A stretch of DNA of 64,000 nucleotides from Limnohabitans planktonicus II-D5 (GTDB taxonomy: Bacteria > Pseudomonadota > Gammaproteobacteria > Burkholderiales > Burkholderiaceae_C). The notes below the pieces were generated by a model, which saw only the letters and a program-made list of their open reading frames with translations, did not search any database and had not been told where the DNA came from. This document shows positions 26,862 through 35,996 of this stretch, one piece after another. The stretch is taken from positions 186,001-250,000 of the forward strand of contig NZ_LFYT02000002.1 of NCBI RefSeq assembly GCF_001270065.2, given 5' to 3'. The stretch's first letter is position 1, and every line of letters starts with the position of its first letter. The position numbers and the translations under genes are program-made.

Positions 26862-28403
26862 ATGGAATTGAACCTCGCCCACTTGCTGCAACGCCAAGCC
26901 CGCATGGCCCCCGAGCGCCCGGCCATCTTCTGCGGCACCCCATGTGTGGCCACCCATGCGCAGTGGGCCCATCGCTGCCAACACTTGGCGGCGCAGTTTC
27001 AAGCCGCAGGCTTGCAACCCGGTGACCGGGTGGCGCTGTTCATGCGCAACCATGTGCGCTATCTGGAAGTGGTGTTTGCCGCCTGGTGGGCGGGGCTGGC
27101 CGTCGTGCCCATCAACGCCAAACTGCATGTGCGCGAAGCACAATGGATCATCGACAACGCCCAGGCCCGCTGGGCCTTTGTGACGGCCGACATCACCCGC
27201 GACACCGGCGAAAACCTCTCGGATCTGGAGCGCGTGATCGACGTGGACAGCGCCGAGGCCGATGCCTTCTGGCATCTGCCCGAACAACCCATCGACACCC
27301 CGATCACCGAGCGGCAAGCCGATGACCTGGCCTGGCTCTTCTACACCAGCGGCACCACCGGCCGCCCCAAGGGCGTGATGATCACGCACCGCAACCTGAT
27401 GACCATGGGGCTGGGGTATTTCTGCGATGTCGACGCCGTCAGCCCGCAAGACACCATTGCCTATGCAGCCCCCATGTCGCATGGCGCGGGCATTTACGCC
27501 ATTCCGCACCTGATGGCCGGGGCTCAGCACATGGTGCCGCCTTCGGGCGGATTCGATCCAGCCGAGTTGTTTGCCTTGGGCCAACAAGTCGGGCCGCTGT
27601 CGATGTTTGCCGCGCCCACCATCGTCAAGCGACTGGTGGACCATGCCGAAGCAGCGGGCTTGTCTGAACAAGCTTGTGGCCAATCCTTCAAGACCGTGGT
27701 GTACGGCGGTGCGCCCATGTATGCGGCAGACATTCAGCGAGCGCTGCGCGTGATGGGCCCGCGCTTTGTGCAGATTTACGGCCAAGGCGAAAGCCCCATG
27801 GTGGGCACGGCCCTGTCGCGCCACCACCTGCAAGACACCCAGCACCCTCGCCACCTGCAGCGACTGGCCTCGATTGGCGTGGCGCAAACCCCGGTGAACA
27901 TCCGCGTGACCGACACGCAAGGCCGCGACTTGCCACTGGGCGAGATTGGCGAAGTGCTGATTCAGGGCGACAGCGTGATGGCCGGCTACTGGCGCAACCC
28001 CGAGGCCACGGCCCAAGCCATCCAGAACGGCTGGCTTTTCACCGGCGACATGGGCTGTCTGGACGCCGATGGCTTTTTGACCCTGAAAGACCGCAGCAAA
28101 GACATGATCATCAGCGGTGGCTCCAACATCTATCCTCGCGAAATCGAAGAGGTGCTGCTGCACGCACCGGGCGTGGCTGAAGTGGCTGTGGTCGGTGCAC
28201 CGGACCCTGAATGGGGCGAGGTGGTAGTGGCGTTTGTGGTGCCGCAAGCGAGCCACACGCTAGACACCGCTGCACTGGACGCGCTGTGCCTGCAAGAGAT
28301 CGCCCGCTTCAAGCGCCCCAAACGCTACGTGGTGGTGGACAGTCTGCCCAAGAACAATTACGGCAAAGTGCTCAAAACCGAGCTGCGCCAGCGGCTGGCC
28401 TGA
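26862..28403 (+). CDS. Acyl-CoA synthetase / AMP-forming adenylate ligase
   Basis: 513 aa. It activates a carboxylic acid as acyl-AMP and transfers it to CoA. The phosphate-binding motif LFYTSGTTGRPKGVMITHRN and the hinge region TGDMGCLDADGFLTLKDRSKDMI are present; PKNNYGKVLKTELR near the C-terminus carries the catalytic Lys. ATG 26862 has GGAG 3 nt upstream; an in-frame upstream extension falls in repeat-adjacent DNA. Substrate (fatty acid or an aromatic acid) is not deducible. Monogenic, flanked by repeat elements on both sides. Confidence 0.92.
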   Translation: MELNLAHLLQRQARMAPERPAIFCGTPCVATHAQWAHRCQHLAAQFQAAGLQPGDRVALFMRNHVRYLEVVFAAWWAGLAVVPINAKLHVREAQWIIDNAQARWAFVTADITRDTGENLSDLERVIDVDSAEADAFWHLPEQPIDTPITERQADDLAWLFYTSGTTGRPKGVMITHRNLMTMGLGYFCDVDAVSPQDTIAYAAPMSHGAGIYAIPHLMAGAQHMVPPSGGFDPAELFALGQQVGPLSMFAAPTIVKRLVDHAEAAGLSEQACGQSFKTVVYGGAPMYAADIQRALRVMGPRFVQIYGQGESPMVGTALSRHHLQDTQHPRHLQRLASIGVAQTPVNIRVTDTQGRDLPLGEIGEVLIQGDSVMAGYWRNPEATAQAIQNGWLFTGDMGCLDADGFLTLKDRSKDMIISGGSNIYPREIEEVLLHAPGVAEVAVVGAPDPEWGEVVVAFVVPQASHTLDTAALDALCLQEIARFKRPKRYVVVDSLPKNNYGKVLKTELRQRLA

Positions 28404-28462
28404 GAGGGTCTTTCAAAGTCCATGCCAGCTCTGGTGCCACCGAGCGACGAATGCATCCCCTT

Positions 28463-28636
28463 ATTGATTCGGCCCGATGAAGTCTGAGCCGTGCGTTGCC
28501 CGTTGGAAGGATTTTGTGAGAGCTTGCCAGCCAAGGGAAAAGCCAGTGGTCCACCAGCGTCTGGTTGCCAACAAGGCGAGGTCCCACAAGGTGCAAGATT
28601 GAAGTCACCCTGCAGACTTCAGAGGGCCGGATCAAT
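28463..28636. repeat. Composite repeat element with the same termini but family-B REP cargo
   Basis: Termini ATTGATTCGGCCCGATGAAG (28463 onward) and, ending at 28636, CTTCAGAGGGCCGGATCAAT form an inverted repeat (20 positions, 16-17 matching). Inside is a family-B pair (28515-28588): TGTGAGAGCTTGCCAGCC opposed to GGCGAGGTCCCACA. A family-A pair abuts directly at 28635. Confidence 0.8.
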
Positions 28637-28747
28637 AGGTTGGAAGCTTCAGCGCCGACGTTTTGCCTTCGCCAAAGGCCCTGTGTCGGGGCTAAAGCGA
28701 CCGACCTACGATGACGTCCCAGTAGGTCGCTGGCTTCAGGGTCGACA
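28635..28747. repeat. One and a half diverged family-A REP units
   Basis: A pair at 28635-28709 has arms ATAGGTTGGAAGCTTCAGCG(CCGAC) and GTCGGGGCTAAAGCGACCGA(CCTAC). A single forward arm follows (GTAGGTCGCTGGCTTCAGGG, 28722-28741). It lies between the convergent acyl-CoA synthetase and rpiA genes. Confidence 0.7.
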
Positions 28748-28772
28748 CTGGCACAGAAAGCGCAGTGACCGT

Positions 28773-29444
28773 TCAAAAGTTCAAGGTTTTCACGCCAGTG
28801 GACGTGCCCAGCAAACACACTTGTGCCTTTTGCAGCGCAAACACCCCCACCGTCACCACACCAGGCCACTGGCTGACGGTATTTTCAAACGCCACCGGGT
28901 TGGTGATCTTCAGGCCCTTCACATCGACGATGTGCTGGCCGTTGTCGGTGACCAGCGGCTGACCGTCTTTCACGCGAACCACCGCACTGCCGCCCATGGC
29001 CGCGAACTGGCGCATGACCCGGGCCGTGGCCATGGGGATGACTTCGACCGGCAAGGGAAAGTTACCCAAGGCATCCACCAGCTTGCTCTCGTCCGCGATG
29101 CAGACAAACTGTTGGCTCTGAGCAGCCACGATTTTTTCGCGGGTGAGCGCCGCGCCGCCGCCCTTGACCATGTGGCCCTGGTGGTCGATTTCGTCTGCGC
29201 CGTCGATGTAGACCGACAGGCTCTCGACCTCGTTGCTGTCAAACACCGGAATGCCCAGTGCCTTGAGGCGCACGGTGGAGGCCTCGGAGCTGGACACCGC
29301 GCCCTTGATCTGGTCCTTCATGGTGGCCAGGGCGTCGATGAATTTATTGACCGTGGAGCCCGTGCCCACGCCGACGATTTCGCCAGGGACAACGTATTTC
29401 AGGGCGGCTTGGCCCACCAGGGCTTTGAGTTCGTCTTGGGTCAT
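28773..29444 (-). CDS. rpiA: Ribose-5-phosphate isomerase A
   Basis: 223 aa. It interconverts ribose 5-phosphate and ribulose 5-phosphate in the pentose phosphate pathway. Phosphate loop [15 protein letters not shown] near residue 25; active-site [26 protein letters not shown] includes the catalytic Asp and Glu region. ATG 29444 lacks a strong ribosome site; a weak promoter TTGTCG-17-CAATTT may lie upstream. Divergent from pyrD with 102 nt between, convergent with the acyl-CoA synthetase. Standard length. Confidence 0.97.
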   Translation of the reverse strand: MTQDELKALVGQAALKYVVPGEIVGVGTGSTVNKFIDALATMKDQIKGAVSSSEASTVRLKALGIPVFDSNEVESLSVYIDGADEIDHQGHMVKGGGAALTREKIVAAQSQQFVCIADESKLVDALGNFPLPVEVIPMATARVMRQFAAMGGSAVVRVKDGQPLVTDNGQHIVDVKGLKITNPVAFENTVSQWPGVVTVGVFALQKAQVCLLGTSTGVKTLNF

Positions 29445-29546
29445 GAAAGGGGCTCGGTTGGAAAGTCAAAATTGCAGGCCGGGGTTTGCGACAATCGGAG
29501 CAACCGATCCCCACGCAGCGCCCCTGCACCAGCCCGGAATTATCCA

Positions 29547-30590
29547 ATGTCCCTGATCCCATATTGCCTGACCCGCCCTGTTTTGTTCCGGATGGACCCC
29601 GAAGAGGCTCACGAACTGACCCTCTCAGGCCTGGCCCGCACCCAGAACACCCCGCTTGACCGCCTCTACCGCCAGCCCTTTGTGGCCCAACCCATCACTT
29701 TGGCGGGCCTGCAGTTCCCCAACCGAGTGGGCCTGGCCGCAGGGCTCGACAAAAACGCCCGCTGCATCGACGGTCTGGGGGCCATGGGTTTTGGCTTTGT
29801 CGAAGTCGGCACCGTCACGCCCAAGGCGCAGCCGGGCAACCCCAAGCCGCGCATGTTCCGCCTGCCCGAAGCCAACGCGCTGATCAACCGCCTCGGCTTC
29901 AACAATGACGGGCTGGACGCCTTCATCGCCAACGTCAAGCGTTCCAAGTTCCGTCAGCAGGGTCGCCTGCTGGGTCTCAACATCGGCAAAAACGCCGCCA
30001 CCCCGATTGAAAACGCCACCGACGATTACTTGATCGCGCTGGCAGGCGTCTACCCACACGCCGACTATGTGACGGTGAACATCTCCAGCCCCAACACCAA
30101 GAACCTGCGCGCCCTGCAAAGCGACGAAGCGCTCGACGGCCTGCTGGGTGCCCTGGTGGCGCGGCGCGAAGAACTGGCGGCAGAGCATGGCCGCCGCGTG
30201 CCCATGTTCCTCAAAATCGCCCCCGATCTGGACGAAACGCAAGTCGGCGTGATCGCCGCCACCTTGCAAAAGCACGGCATGGACGGCGTGATCGCCACCA
30301 ACACCACGCTGGCGCGTGACGCGGTGAGCGGCTTGGCACATGCCGAAGAAATGGGGGGCCTATCAGGTTCGCCTGTGCTCAAAGGCAGCAATCGAGTGAT
30401 TCATCAGCTAAGAGCAGCCTTGGGCAAGGACTTCCCCATCATCGGCGTGGGCGGCATCCTGAGCGGGCACGACGCAATTTCAAAAATCGAAGCGGGGGCC
30501 GACGTGGTGCAAATCTACACCGGGCTGATCTACAAAGGCCCAGCGCTGGTCACCGAAGTGGCGAGTGCGCTGCAGCAGATGAAGCGCTGA
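29547..30590 (+). CDS. pyrD: Dihydroorotate dehydrogenase (quinone), class 2
   Basis: 347 aa FMN enzyme of pyrimidine synthesis, oxidising dihydroorotate to orotate and reducing ubiquinone at the inner membrane. The N-terminal helical segment ([20 protein letters not shown]) is the membrane-docking extension of class 2. Motifs [11 protein letters not shown] and [12 protein letters not shown] are seen, the latter with the catalytic Ser. The start at 29547 matches the family N-terminus. The frame stays open more than 1 kb upstream, across rpiA, but that is not coding. No operon partner. Confidence 0.97.
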   Translation: MSLIPYCLTRPVLFRMDPEEAHELTLSGLARTQNTPLDRLYRQPFVAQPITLAGLQFPNRVGLAAGLDKNARCIDGLGAMGFGFVEVGTVTPKAQPGNPKPRMFRLPEANALINRLGFNNDGLDAFIANVKRSKFRQQGRLLGLNIGKNAATPIENATDDYLIALAGVYPHADYVTVNISSPNTKNLRALQSDEALDGLLGALVARREELAAEHGRRVPMFLKIAPDLDETQVGVIAATLQKHGMDGVIATNTTLARDAVSGLAHAEEMGGLSGSPVLKGSNRVIHQLRAALGKDFPIIGVGGILSGHDAISKIEAGADVVQIYTGLIYKGPALVTEVASALQQMKR

Positions 30591-30614
30591 AATCAATGAA
30601 GGCCTTGGCGGGCC

Positions 30615-30905
30615 TCATGGCTGCGCCGGGTGTTCCGCCAGATAGCGCCTCAAGGCCTGGTTGATGCGCGTTTGCCACCCCTGCCCTTGGGCGCGAAACG
30701 CTTCCAGGATGTCCTTGTCTAAGCGGATGGCCACCTGCTCCTTGACGCCACTGCCTGCTGGCCTGCCGCGTTTGCGGGCCAATGCCAGGCCGTGCGCCAA
30801 CTCTTCAGTCGTTGCGGGGCGTTCGTCCTCATCCTGGCCATCCCACACATAAGGGGCCTCGCGCTCGCTGACCTTCAATGCCTTGATCACGTCTTTACGG
30901 CTCAT
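30615..30905 (-). CDS. brnA: BrnA antitoxin
   Basis: 96 aa. Antitoxin and DNA-binding partner of BrnT. The N-terminal MSRKDVIKALKVSE region is variable. A basic KRGRPAGSGVKEQVAIRLDKDILEAF segment and WQTRINQALRRYLAEH form the ribbon-helix-helix-type C-terminus typical of BrnA (COG3514). ATG 30905 is inside the 3' end of brnT, overlapping by 11 nt, which fits translational coupling. The pair lies tail-to-tail with pyrD. Confidence 0.9.
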   Translation of the reverse strand: MSRKDVIKALKVSEREAPYVWDGQDEDERPATTEELAHGLALARKRGRPAGSGVKEQVAIRLDKDILEAFRAQGQGWQTRINQALRRYLAEHPAQP

Positions 30906-31194
30906 CGCATTCGTTTTCGATCCAGACAAGGTAAGCCTCTCTTTCTTCACGGCTGGCACGGCGGAAACTGATGATTCGACAAGACCCATCACGGGCCGTG
31001 TGCACCACCGTCAAAACAGCCAAAAATCCCATGGCATATGACATGGACAAGGTTCGTGGCTCTGCGCCGCGAAGCACCGGGATATCCAGTCGATAGCGGG
31101 AATCCAGAACCGCCCCTGCCAAGGCAAAGTCAAGACCGTGCTTGCGCAGGTTGATTTGCCTTTTGGTTTCATCCCAAATCAGCTTGGCATCCAT
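30895..31194 (-). CDS. brnT: BrnT ribonuclease toxin
   Basis: 99 aa. RelE-like RNase that inhibits translation when not bound by BrnA. The IWDETKRQINLRKHGLDFA opening is the family signature (K-x-x-x-N-x-x-KHG), and RIISFRRASREEREAY carries the conserved basic/Arg-Glu region. ATG 31194 is chosen because the longer frame upstream shows no conservation and overlaps the predicted promoter. Intact, so the module looks functional. Confidence 0.92.
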   Translation of the reverse strand: MDAKLIWDETKRQINLRKHGLDFALAGAVLDSRYRLDIPVLRGAEPRTLSMSYAMGFLAVLTVVHTARDGSCRIISFRRASREEREAYLVWIENECDEP

Positions 31195-31200
31195 TGAATT

Positions 31201-31239
31201 AATGTAGATGCGTTTAATAAGAAGGTCAAGGCTTTTGAC
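31201..31239 (-). promoter_or_regulatory. brnTA promoter with overlapping inverted-repeat operator
   Basis: On the minus strand, TTGACC (31229-31224) and TACATT (31206-31201) are 17 nt apart. An inverted repeat GTCAA-N5-TTGAC (31225-31239) overlaps the -35 box, a plausible BrnA autoregulation site. The -10 ends only 6 nt before the brnT ATG, so the mRNA would be leaderless or nearly so. Confidence 0.5.
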
Positions 31240-31264
31240 GCCTAAGGTGAACTGCCCCTCTCGA

Positions 31265-32107
31265 TCAATCCTTGAAATACACCAGCTGGTGCGTGCTTGC
31301 CAGAAGCTGGCCCTCGGGGCTCCACAACTCACCAGTCTGGTCAAAGTAGCCGTGGCGGTAGTTGAGCGCCTTGGCCACGCCCAGCACATGGCGCGAGCCC
31401 ACCTGCGTCAGCAAGGCGCTGTCGGCGTGGAAATAGGTGGTGAGGGACACGGTGCCGATCATCGCTCGGCGGCGGCGGCGGATGTAGATGCGCGGAAAAA
31501 AGGTGTCGCTCAAGGCTGCCAGCGAGGCGAAGTCCAAGGCCCGTTCGGGCTCGTCGCGCACCCACAGGGTAGAACGCGAATGGCTCTGCTCTTGTTCGTC
31601 AAAGGCCGTTGGGAGCGCCCCTTCGATAAAGCGCATGTCGTAGCGCTGCGGAAAGGCGGGCAGGCCTTTGACAGGCATGCGGGGCACAGCGTCTGCCGTT
31701 GGCAGGTTGGCGGGCATCACCGCTTCGACATCAGACCAAGTCTCGCGTCGCACGGCAAACACTGCAGTGGCGGTCGCCACCACGCCTTCCGTCTGATGGG
31801 CTTCGATGATCCAGTGCTGGGTCGAGCGGTTGGTGCGCACGGGCCGCGCCACAAATCGGATCTCACCATCGGCCACCGGGGCCGCAAAATTGACCGTGAG
31901 CGCCACCGGCTCGCCCAGGCGCTCAGGGTGCAGCATGGCGGACTGGAGCAACTGCGCAGCGGTGGTGCCACCAAAGGGCCCCACCATGTTGGCATAGGCT
32001 GGATGGGTCGAGCCGATGAATTCGCGGGGCGCGTCCTGACGCTCTGAAACGCGCAGGACGATGGCTTCGTCGAATGGGTGCATGCAGTTGCTGTTGGACG
32101 TGATCAT
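31265..32107 (-). CDS. Acyl-CoA thioesterase, double-hotdog (TesB/PaaI-like) family
   Basis: 280 aa. Expected to hydrolyse acyl-CoA to free acid and CoA. Two hotdog-like halves are visible: the first around AYANMVGPFGGTTAAQLLQSAMLHPERLGEPVALTVNF, the second after RRRRRAMIGTVSLTTYFHAD. ATG 32107 is used; ATG 32083 (MHPFDEA) is an alternative. It is 49 nt downstream of the LhgO-like gene on the same strand, so the two may be co-transcribed. Substrate chain length unknown. Confidence 0.85.
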   Translation of the reverse strand: MITSNSNCMHPFDEAIVLRVSERQDAPREFIGSTHPAYANMVGPFGGTTAAQLLQSAMLHPERLGEPVALTVNFAAPVADGEIRFVARPVRTNRSTQHWIIEAHQTEGVVATATAVFAVRRETWSDVEAVMPANLPTADAVPRMPVKGLPAFPQRYDMRFIEGALPTAFDEQEQSHSRSTLWVRDEPERALDFASLAALSDTFFPRIYIRRRRRAMIGTVSLTTYFHADSALLTQVGSRHVLGVAKALNYRHGYFDQTGELWSPEGQLLASTHQLVYFKD

Positions 32108-32156
32108 GCGCCTGATGATAGGCGCACCAAGACGCGTTGTGCTGTCTCAAAAGGGC

Positions 32157-33275
32157 TCAAAGAAGCCGGGCGCAAACCTCATCGGCAATCGCCAGAGAAC
32201 TCGTCAATCCCGGTGACTCGATGCCCAGCAAGTTCACCAGACCGGGCACACCGTGCTCGGTGGGGCCTTGGATCATGAAGTCGGCTGCCGCTTCGTGCGG
32301 TGCGTTGATCTTGGGGCGCATGCCCGCATAACCGGGCTGCAGCGCACCATCTTGCAAAGCGGGCCAGTATTTGCGCACCTCGGCATAAAAAGCGTCACCC
32401 CGGCGCGGGTCGACTTGCAGGTCAGCGGGGTCATCGGCCCACTGCACGTCAGGCCCAAACTTGGCCTGACCGCCCAGATCGAGCGTGAGGTGCACCCCCA
32501 GCCCGGCCGCTTCGGGCACGGGGTAGATCAAGCGCGAAAACGGGGCCCGGCCTGCCAGCGTGAAGTAATTGCCTTTGGCGTAATGGGCTTGCGGCAACAT
32601 GCTGTGGTCCAGCCCATCCATTCCCCGCGCCAGCGCCACGGCATTCAATCCTGCCGCATTGACCAGCACCTTGCACGCCAGCTCGGTGCCGTCTTGTGTG
32701 GTCACGCGGATCGGGTGCGTGGCGGTGCCTTGACGCACACCGATATGCTGCACAGGCGAGACCAGCGCCAGCAGGCCGCCCGCGTTTTCCATGTCGCCTT
32801 GCAGTGCGAGCATCAGCCCGTGGCTGTCCACCACGCCCGTGCTGGGCGAGAGCAGCGCGGCTTCGCAGGAGAGTGCGGGCTCCAGTGCTCGGGCTTCGGA
32901 TGCGCTGAGTTTTTGCAGGTCGTGCACGCCATTGGCGGCGGCCTTGGCCATGATGCCGTCAAGCGCCAGCACTTGCTTGGGGCTGGTGGCCACGATCAGC
33001 TTGCCCAGGCGCTGGTGCGCCAGCCCACGCTCGGCGCAGTAAGCGTAGAGCTGCCCCTTGCCTTGCACGCACAGCCGCGCCTTGAAGGAGCCTGCCGGGT
33101 AATAAATCCCCGCGTGGATGACCTCGCTGTTGCGCGAGCTGGTGCCGGTGCCGATGGCGTTTTCCGATTCGAGCACCAGCACCTCGCGGCCCGAGAGCGC
33201 CAGCGCCCGCCCCACAGCCAGGCCGACCACCCCGGCCCCGATCACAACAGCTTCGATTTGTTCCATGGGCAGCAT
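32157..33275 (-). CDS. lhgO: FAD-dependent oxidoreductase, L-2-hydroxyglutarate oxidase-like
   Basis: 372 aa. A DAO-superfamily flavoenzyme; LhgO oxidises L-2-hydroxyglutarate to 2-oxoglutarate and passes electrons to quinone. FAD-binding [17 protein letters not shown], then [24 protein letters not shown], the LhgO/YgaF-type hallmark. The C-terminal [20 protein letters not shown] is also typical. ATG 33275 or the ATG three codons later may be used. It is divergent from an SDR gene; a family-B repeat pair lies between them. Substrate by analogy only. Confidence 0.85.
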   Translation of the reverse strand: MLPMEQIEAVVIGAGVVGLAVGRALALSGREVLVLESENAIGTGTSSRNSEVIHAGIYYPAGSFKARLCVQGKGQLYAYCAERGLAHQRLGKLIVATSPKQVLALDGIMAKAAANGVHDLQKLSASEARALEPALSCEAALLSPSTGVVDSHGLMLALQGDMENAGGLLALVSPVQHIGVRQGTATHPIRVTTQDGTELACKVLVNAAGLNAVALARGMDGLDHSMLPQAHYAKGNYFTLAGRAPFSRLIYPVPEAAGLGVHLTLDLGGQAKFGPDVQWADDPADLQVDPRRGDAFYAEVRKYWPALQDGALQPGYAGMRPKINAPHEAAADFMIQGPTEHGVPGLVNLLGIESPGLTSSLAIADEVCARLL

Positions 33276-33298
33276 TGTGGCTCAGAGATCGGTGTTCT

Positions 33299-33373
33299 GA
33301 AGGAGCTTGCCTGCAAGCGAAAAGCCCGTGAACCACCACACCCCGTTTCGCCAGCAGAGCTGCCCCTACACAG
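33299..33373. repeat. Family-B REP pair in a divergent intergenic region
   Basis: Arms AAGGAGCTTGCCTGCAAGCG (33300-33319) and TTCGCCAGCAGAGCTGCCCC(TACA) near 33357-33370 form an inverted pair like those at 28515 and 44704. Unlike most repeats here it lies upstream of two divergent genes. Confidence 0.65.
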
Positions 33374-33454
33374 GCAGTCAAGCTGACACCCGCAAGACAG
33401 ACACGAGCCCCACGCACGGGCAGACTGCCAAGCATTCAACAAGGAGACCGTTTC

Positions 33455-34216
33455 ATGTCGCTGTTCAATCTCACAGGCAAAGTCGCCGTCGTCACGGGCT
33501 CCAGCCGGGGCATTGGCAGATCCATCGCACTTCAGCTGGCCAAGCAAGGAGCCAAAGTCGTCGTCTCCAGCCGCAAGCAGGACGCCTGCGAAGTGGTGGT
33601 CAAAGAGATTCAGGCCGCTGGCGGCGAAGCCATGGCGATTGCCGCCAGCATCTCCAGCAAGGAGCAGCTGCAAAACCTGATCGCGAAGACCCGTGAGACT
33701 TGGGGGGTGATCGACATCCTCGTGTGCAATGCGGCCACCAACCCCTACTACGGCCCCACCACGGGTATGAGCGACGAAGTGTTCGACAAGGTCATGCGCA
33801 ACAACGTGCTGGCCAACACCTGGCTGTGCAACATGGTCTACCCCGACATGAAGACCAAGCAGGACGGCGCCATCGTGATCGTGTCGTCGATCGGTGGCCT
33901 GCACGGCTCGGCCATCATCGGGGCCTACAACCTGTCCAAAGCAGCCGATATGCAGCTCGCTCGCAACCTGGCGGTGGAATGGGGTCCGGACAACATCCGC
34001 GTGAACTGCATCGCGCCGGGCTTGATCAAGACTGACTTTGCCAAGGCGCTGCACGAAGACCCGGTGCTGAGCGCCAAATACAACAGCCAAGCGCCTTTGC
34101 GCCGCATGGGTGAGGCGGATGACATTGGCGGTATCGCGGTGTTTTTGGCAAGCCCCGCTGGGCAGTACGTGACAGGGCAAACCATCGTAGCCGATGGCGG
34201 GATGATGATTCGCTGA
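33455..34216 (+). CDS. SDR-family oxidoreductase
   Basis: 253 aa classical short-chain dehydrogenase. NAD(P)-binding VVTGSSRGIGRSIALQLA, NAA motif (LVCNAATN), and catalytic Ser in VSSIGGLHGS, Tyr158 and Lys162 (AYNLSKAAD). The C-terminus VTGQTIVADGGMMIR matches glucose/3-oxoacyl reductase-like members. Start ATG 33455 follows AAGGAG with good spacing. It is a different SDR from the one at the window start. No pathway neighbours reveal the substrate. Confidence 0.93.
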   Translation: MSLFNLTGKVAVVTGSSRGIGRSIALQLAKQGAKVVVSSRKQDACEVVVKEIQAAGGEAMAIAASISSKEQLQNLIAKTRETWGVIDILVCNAATNPYYGPTTGMSDEVFDKVMRNNVLANTWLCNMVYPDMKTKQDGAIVIVSSIGGLHGSAIIGAYNLSKAADMQLARNLAVEWGPDNIRVNCIAPGLIKTDFAKALHEDPVLSAKYNSQAPLRRMGEADDIGGIAVFLASPAGQYVTGQTIVADGGMMIR

Positions 34217-34265
34217 ACGGCATAAACTTCAGCTTTATCAGCGAAGATGGCACCTTGGGCCTTGA

Positions 34266-34754
34266 ATGATGAACATGCGAGCTTTCACCCTTTTATTGGT
34301 TTTGACGCTATCGGCCTGCACCACCGTGGATGACTTCCGAAAAATGTCTGCAACTGAACGCGCTCGCCGAGTGTGTGAACGCAAAAACGACATCCAGCAA
34401 CTGTCGGCAGAACAGCGTCAATTGGCTGGTGCCATTCAGTCCTCTCAGATGGATTTGGGGCGGGGCTACAAAATTCACAAACAATGCCATCCCGTCAGGG
34501 TATATGGCCCCGTGACCACCACTTGCAAAAAAGTGGGCAATCTCACGGAGTGCACCGAGTTCCGCCCCGAAGCTTATGAAACACGCTGCATTGAAACGCC
34601 GGTGAGCATCAGCCCCGATCTCGAAAGACAAAACATCCAGGCTTGGTCGTCTGCCCAGATTCAGGTCACACAGCGCCTGCAAGAGGCCTGGAAAAATTGC
34701 ACACATTTTGTCGAACGCTTATCCCCCGAAGAGGCGTTTCAACAGTACCAGTAA
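34266..34754 (+). CDS. Small cysteine-rich lipoprotein of unknown function
   Basis: 162 aa. A signal peptide of about 20 residues ends in the lipobox LSAC, predicting an outer- or inner-membrane lipoprotein. The mature part has six further cysteines (VCERK, KQCHP, TTCKK, ECTEF, RCIET, NCTHF), which could form three disulphides. A helical Gln-rich segment follows the lipobox. I recognise no family. ATG 34266 and 34269 are adjacent. It lies 49 nt after the SDR gene and is convergent with tsaD. Confidence 0.75.
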   Translation: MMNMRAFTLLLVLTLSACTTVDDFRKMSATERARRVCERKNDIQQLSAEQRQLAGAIQSSQMDLGRGYKIHKQCHPVRVYGPVTTTCKKVGNLTECTEFRPEAYETRCIETPVSISPDLERQNIQAWSSAQIQVTQRLQEAWKNCTHFVERLSPEEAFQQYQ

Positions 34755-34809
34755 AGCGCAGACGACAAACGCTCACCGTCATGCAGCGGTTCGCAGGCGG
34801 ACGGATGCA

Positions 34810-35853
34810 TCACCCTAACTCGTGCAAAGGCCAGCGAGGTTTCACATCAAAACTGTAGTGCGCTTGCGCCTTTTGCACGCCAGACTGAAGGCGCATGGCG
34901 GCTGCCATGGCGATCATGGCGCCGTTGTCCGTGCACAAATGCAGCTCCGGGTAATGCACGCGCACCTTGGCTTTGGCGCAGGCGGCATTCAATTGCGCCC
35001 GCAGTTCGCGGTTGGCCCCCACGCCGCCAGCCACGACCAGGCGTTTCATACCGCTGGTTTTGAGGGCAGTCATCGACTTTTTGACCAGCACTTCCACAAT
35101 CGCGGCCTGGGTCGATGCGGCCAGGTCGGCCCGCTCGGGCGCGCCTTCGGTGTGGGCTGCAGGGCCGATTTTCTGACTCTGGGTGAGCACAGCCGTTTTG
35201 AGGCCCGCGAACGAAAAGTCCAGATCGCCGCTGTGCAGCAAAGGGCGCGGCAGCTTGTAGGCCGTCGGGTTGCCCTGCTCGGCCAGGCGCGACAGCCCCG
35301 GGCCACCGGGGTAAGGCAGGCCCATGAGCTTGGCCGATTTGTCAAAGGCTTCGCCTGCGGCGTCGTCAATGGTTTCGCCCAGCAATTCGTAACGGCCCAC
35401 ACCGTCCACACGCATCAGTTGCGTGTGCCCACCTGACACCAGCAAGGCGATGAAGGGGAACTCAGGCGGGTCGGCGCTCAAAAACGGCGAGAGCAAATGC
35501 CCTTCCAGGTGGTGCACGCCCAGCACCGGCTTGCCCAAAGACGCAGCCAGCGCACAGGCCACGCCCGAGCCCACAAGCAAAGCCCCGGCCAGCCCCGGGC
35601 CCCGTGTGTAGGCCACCACGTCGATATCGGCCAAAGTGCCCCCCGCCTCGGCCAGCACTTGGCGCGTGAGCGGCAAGACCCGGCGGATGTGGTCCCGGCT
35701 GGCCAGCTCGGGCACCACGCCGCCATAGGCCTGGTGCATCTCGATCTGGCTGTAGAGCGCGTGCGACAACAAACGCGGCATGTCGCTGCCGGTGGTTTCC
35801 ACCAGGGCCACACCGGTTTCGTCGCAAGATGATTCGATACCCAAAATTTGCAT
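34810..35853 (-). CDS. tsaD: tRNA N6-adenosine threonylcarbamoyltransferase
   Basis: 347 aa. It transfers the threonylcarbamoyl group to A37 of ANN-decoding tRNAs. The start [14 protein letters not shown] is the family N-terminus, so ATG 35853 is right although the frame is open upstream. The metal site is [11 protein letters not shown], and [19 protein letters not shown] and [16 protein letters not shown] are conserved. It modifies the same A37 position that TcdA (encoded at 52493) later cyclises to ct6A, so both steps are encoded in this window. Divergent from the ModA-like gene. Confidence 0.97.
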   Translation of the reverse strand: MQILGIESSCDETGVALVETTGSDMPRLLSHALYSQIEMHQAYGGVVPELASRDHIRRVLPLTRQVLAEAGGTLADIDVVAYTRGPGLAGALLVGSGVACALAASLGKPVLGVHHLEGHLLSPFLSADPPEFPFIALLVSGGHTQLMRVDGVGRYELLGETIDDAAGEAFDKSAKLMGLPYPGGPGLSRLAEQGNPTAYKLPRPLLHSGDLDFSFAGLKTAVLTQSQKIGPAAHTEGAPERADLAASTQAAIVEVLVKKSMTALKTSGMKRLVVAGGVGANRELRAQLNAACAKAKVRVHYPELHLCTDNGAMIAMAAAMRLQSGVQKAQAHYSFDVKPRWPLHELG

Positions 35854-35996
35854 AGCAGCGAGTTTAAGCGGGCATGGGGAGCAGGCCCGCGCTTGGCCAT
35901 AATCTCTGTAAATGCGACACGCTCGTCGCGACATTTCGCAATCCATCGGCACGGTGCATTGCTCCTGCAGCCCTTCGCATTTCACAGAGCTTCACC

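Noticed and set aside
28491..29546. A very long open frame continuous with pyrD, beginning about 1 kb upstream of it
   Set aside because: It runs antisense through rpiA and through the repeat region; its sequence shows no family features, and PyrD homology begins at 29547.
33299..33373. Operator for the divergent LhgO-like and SDR genes
   Set aside because: The palindrome matches the family-B REP repeats found at other loci, so it is more likely a repeat than a specific operator.
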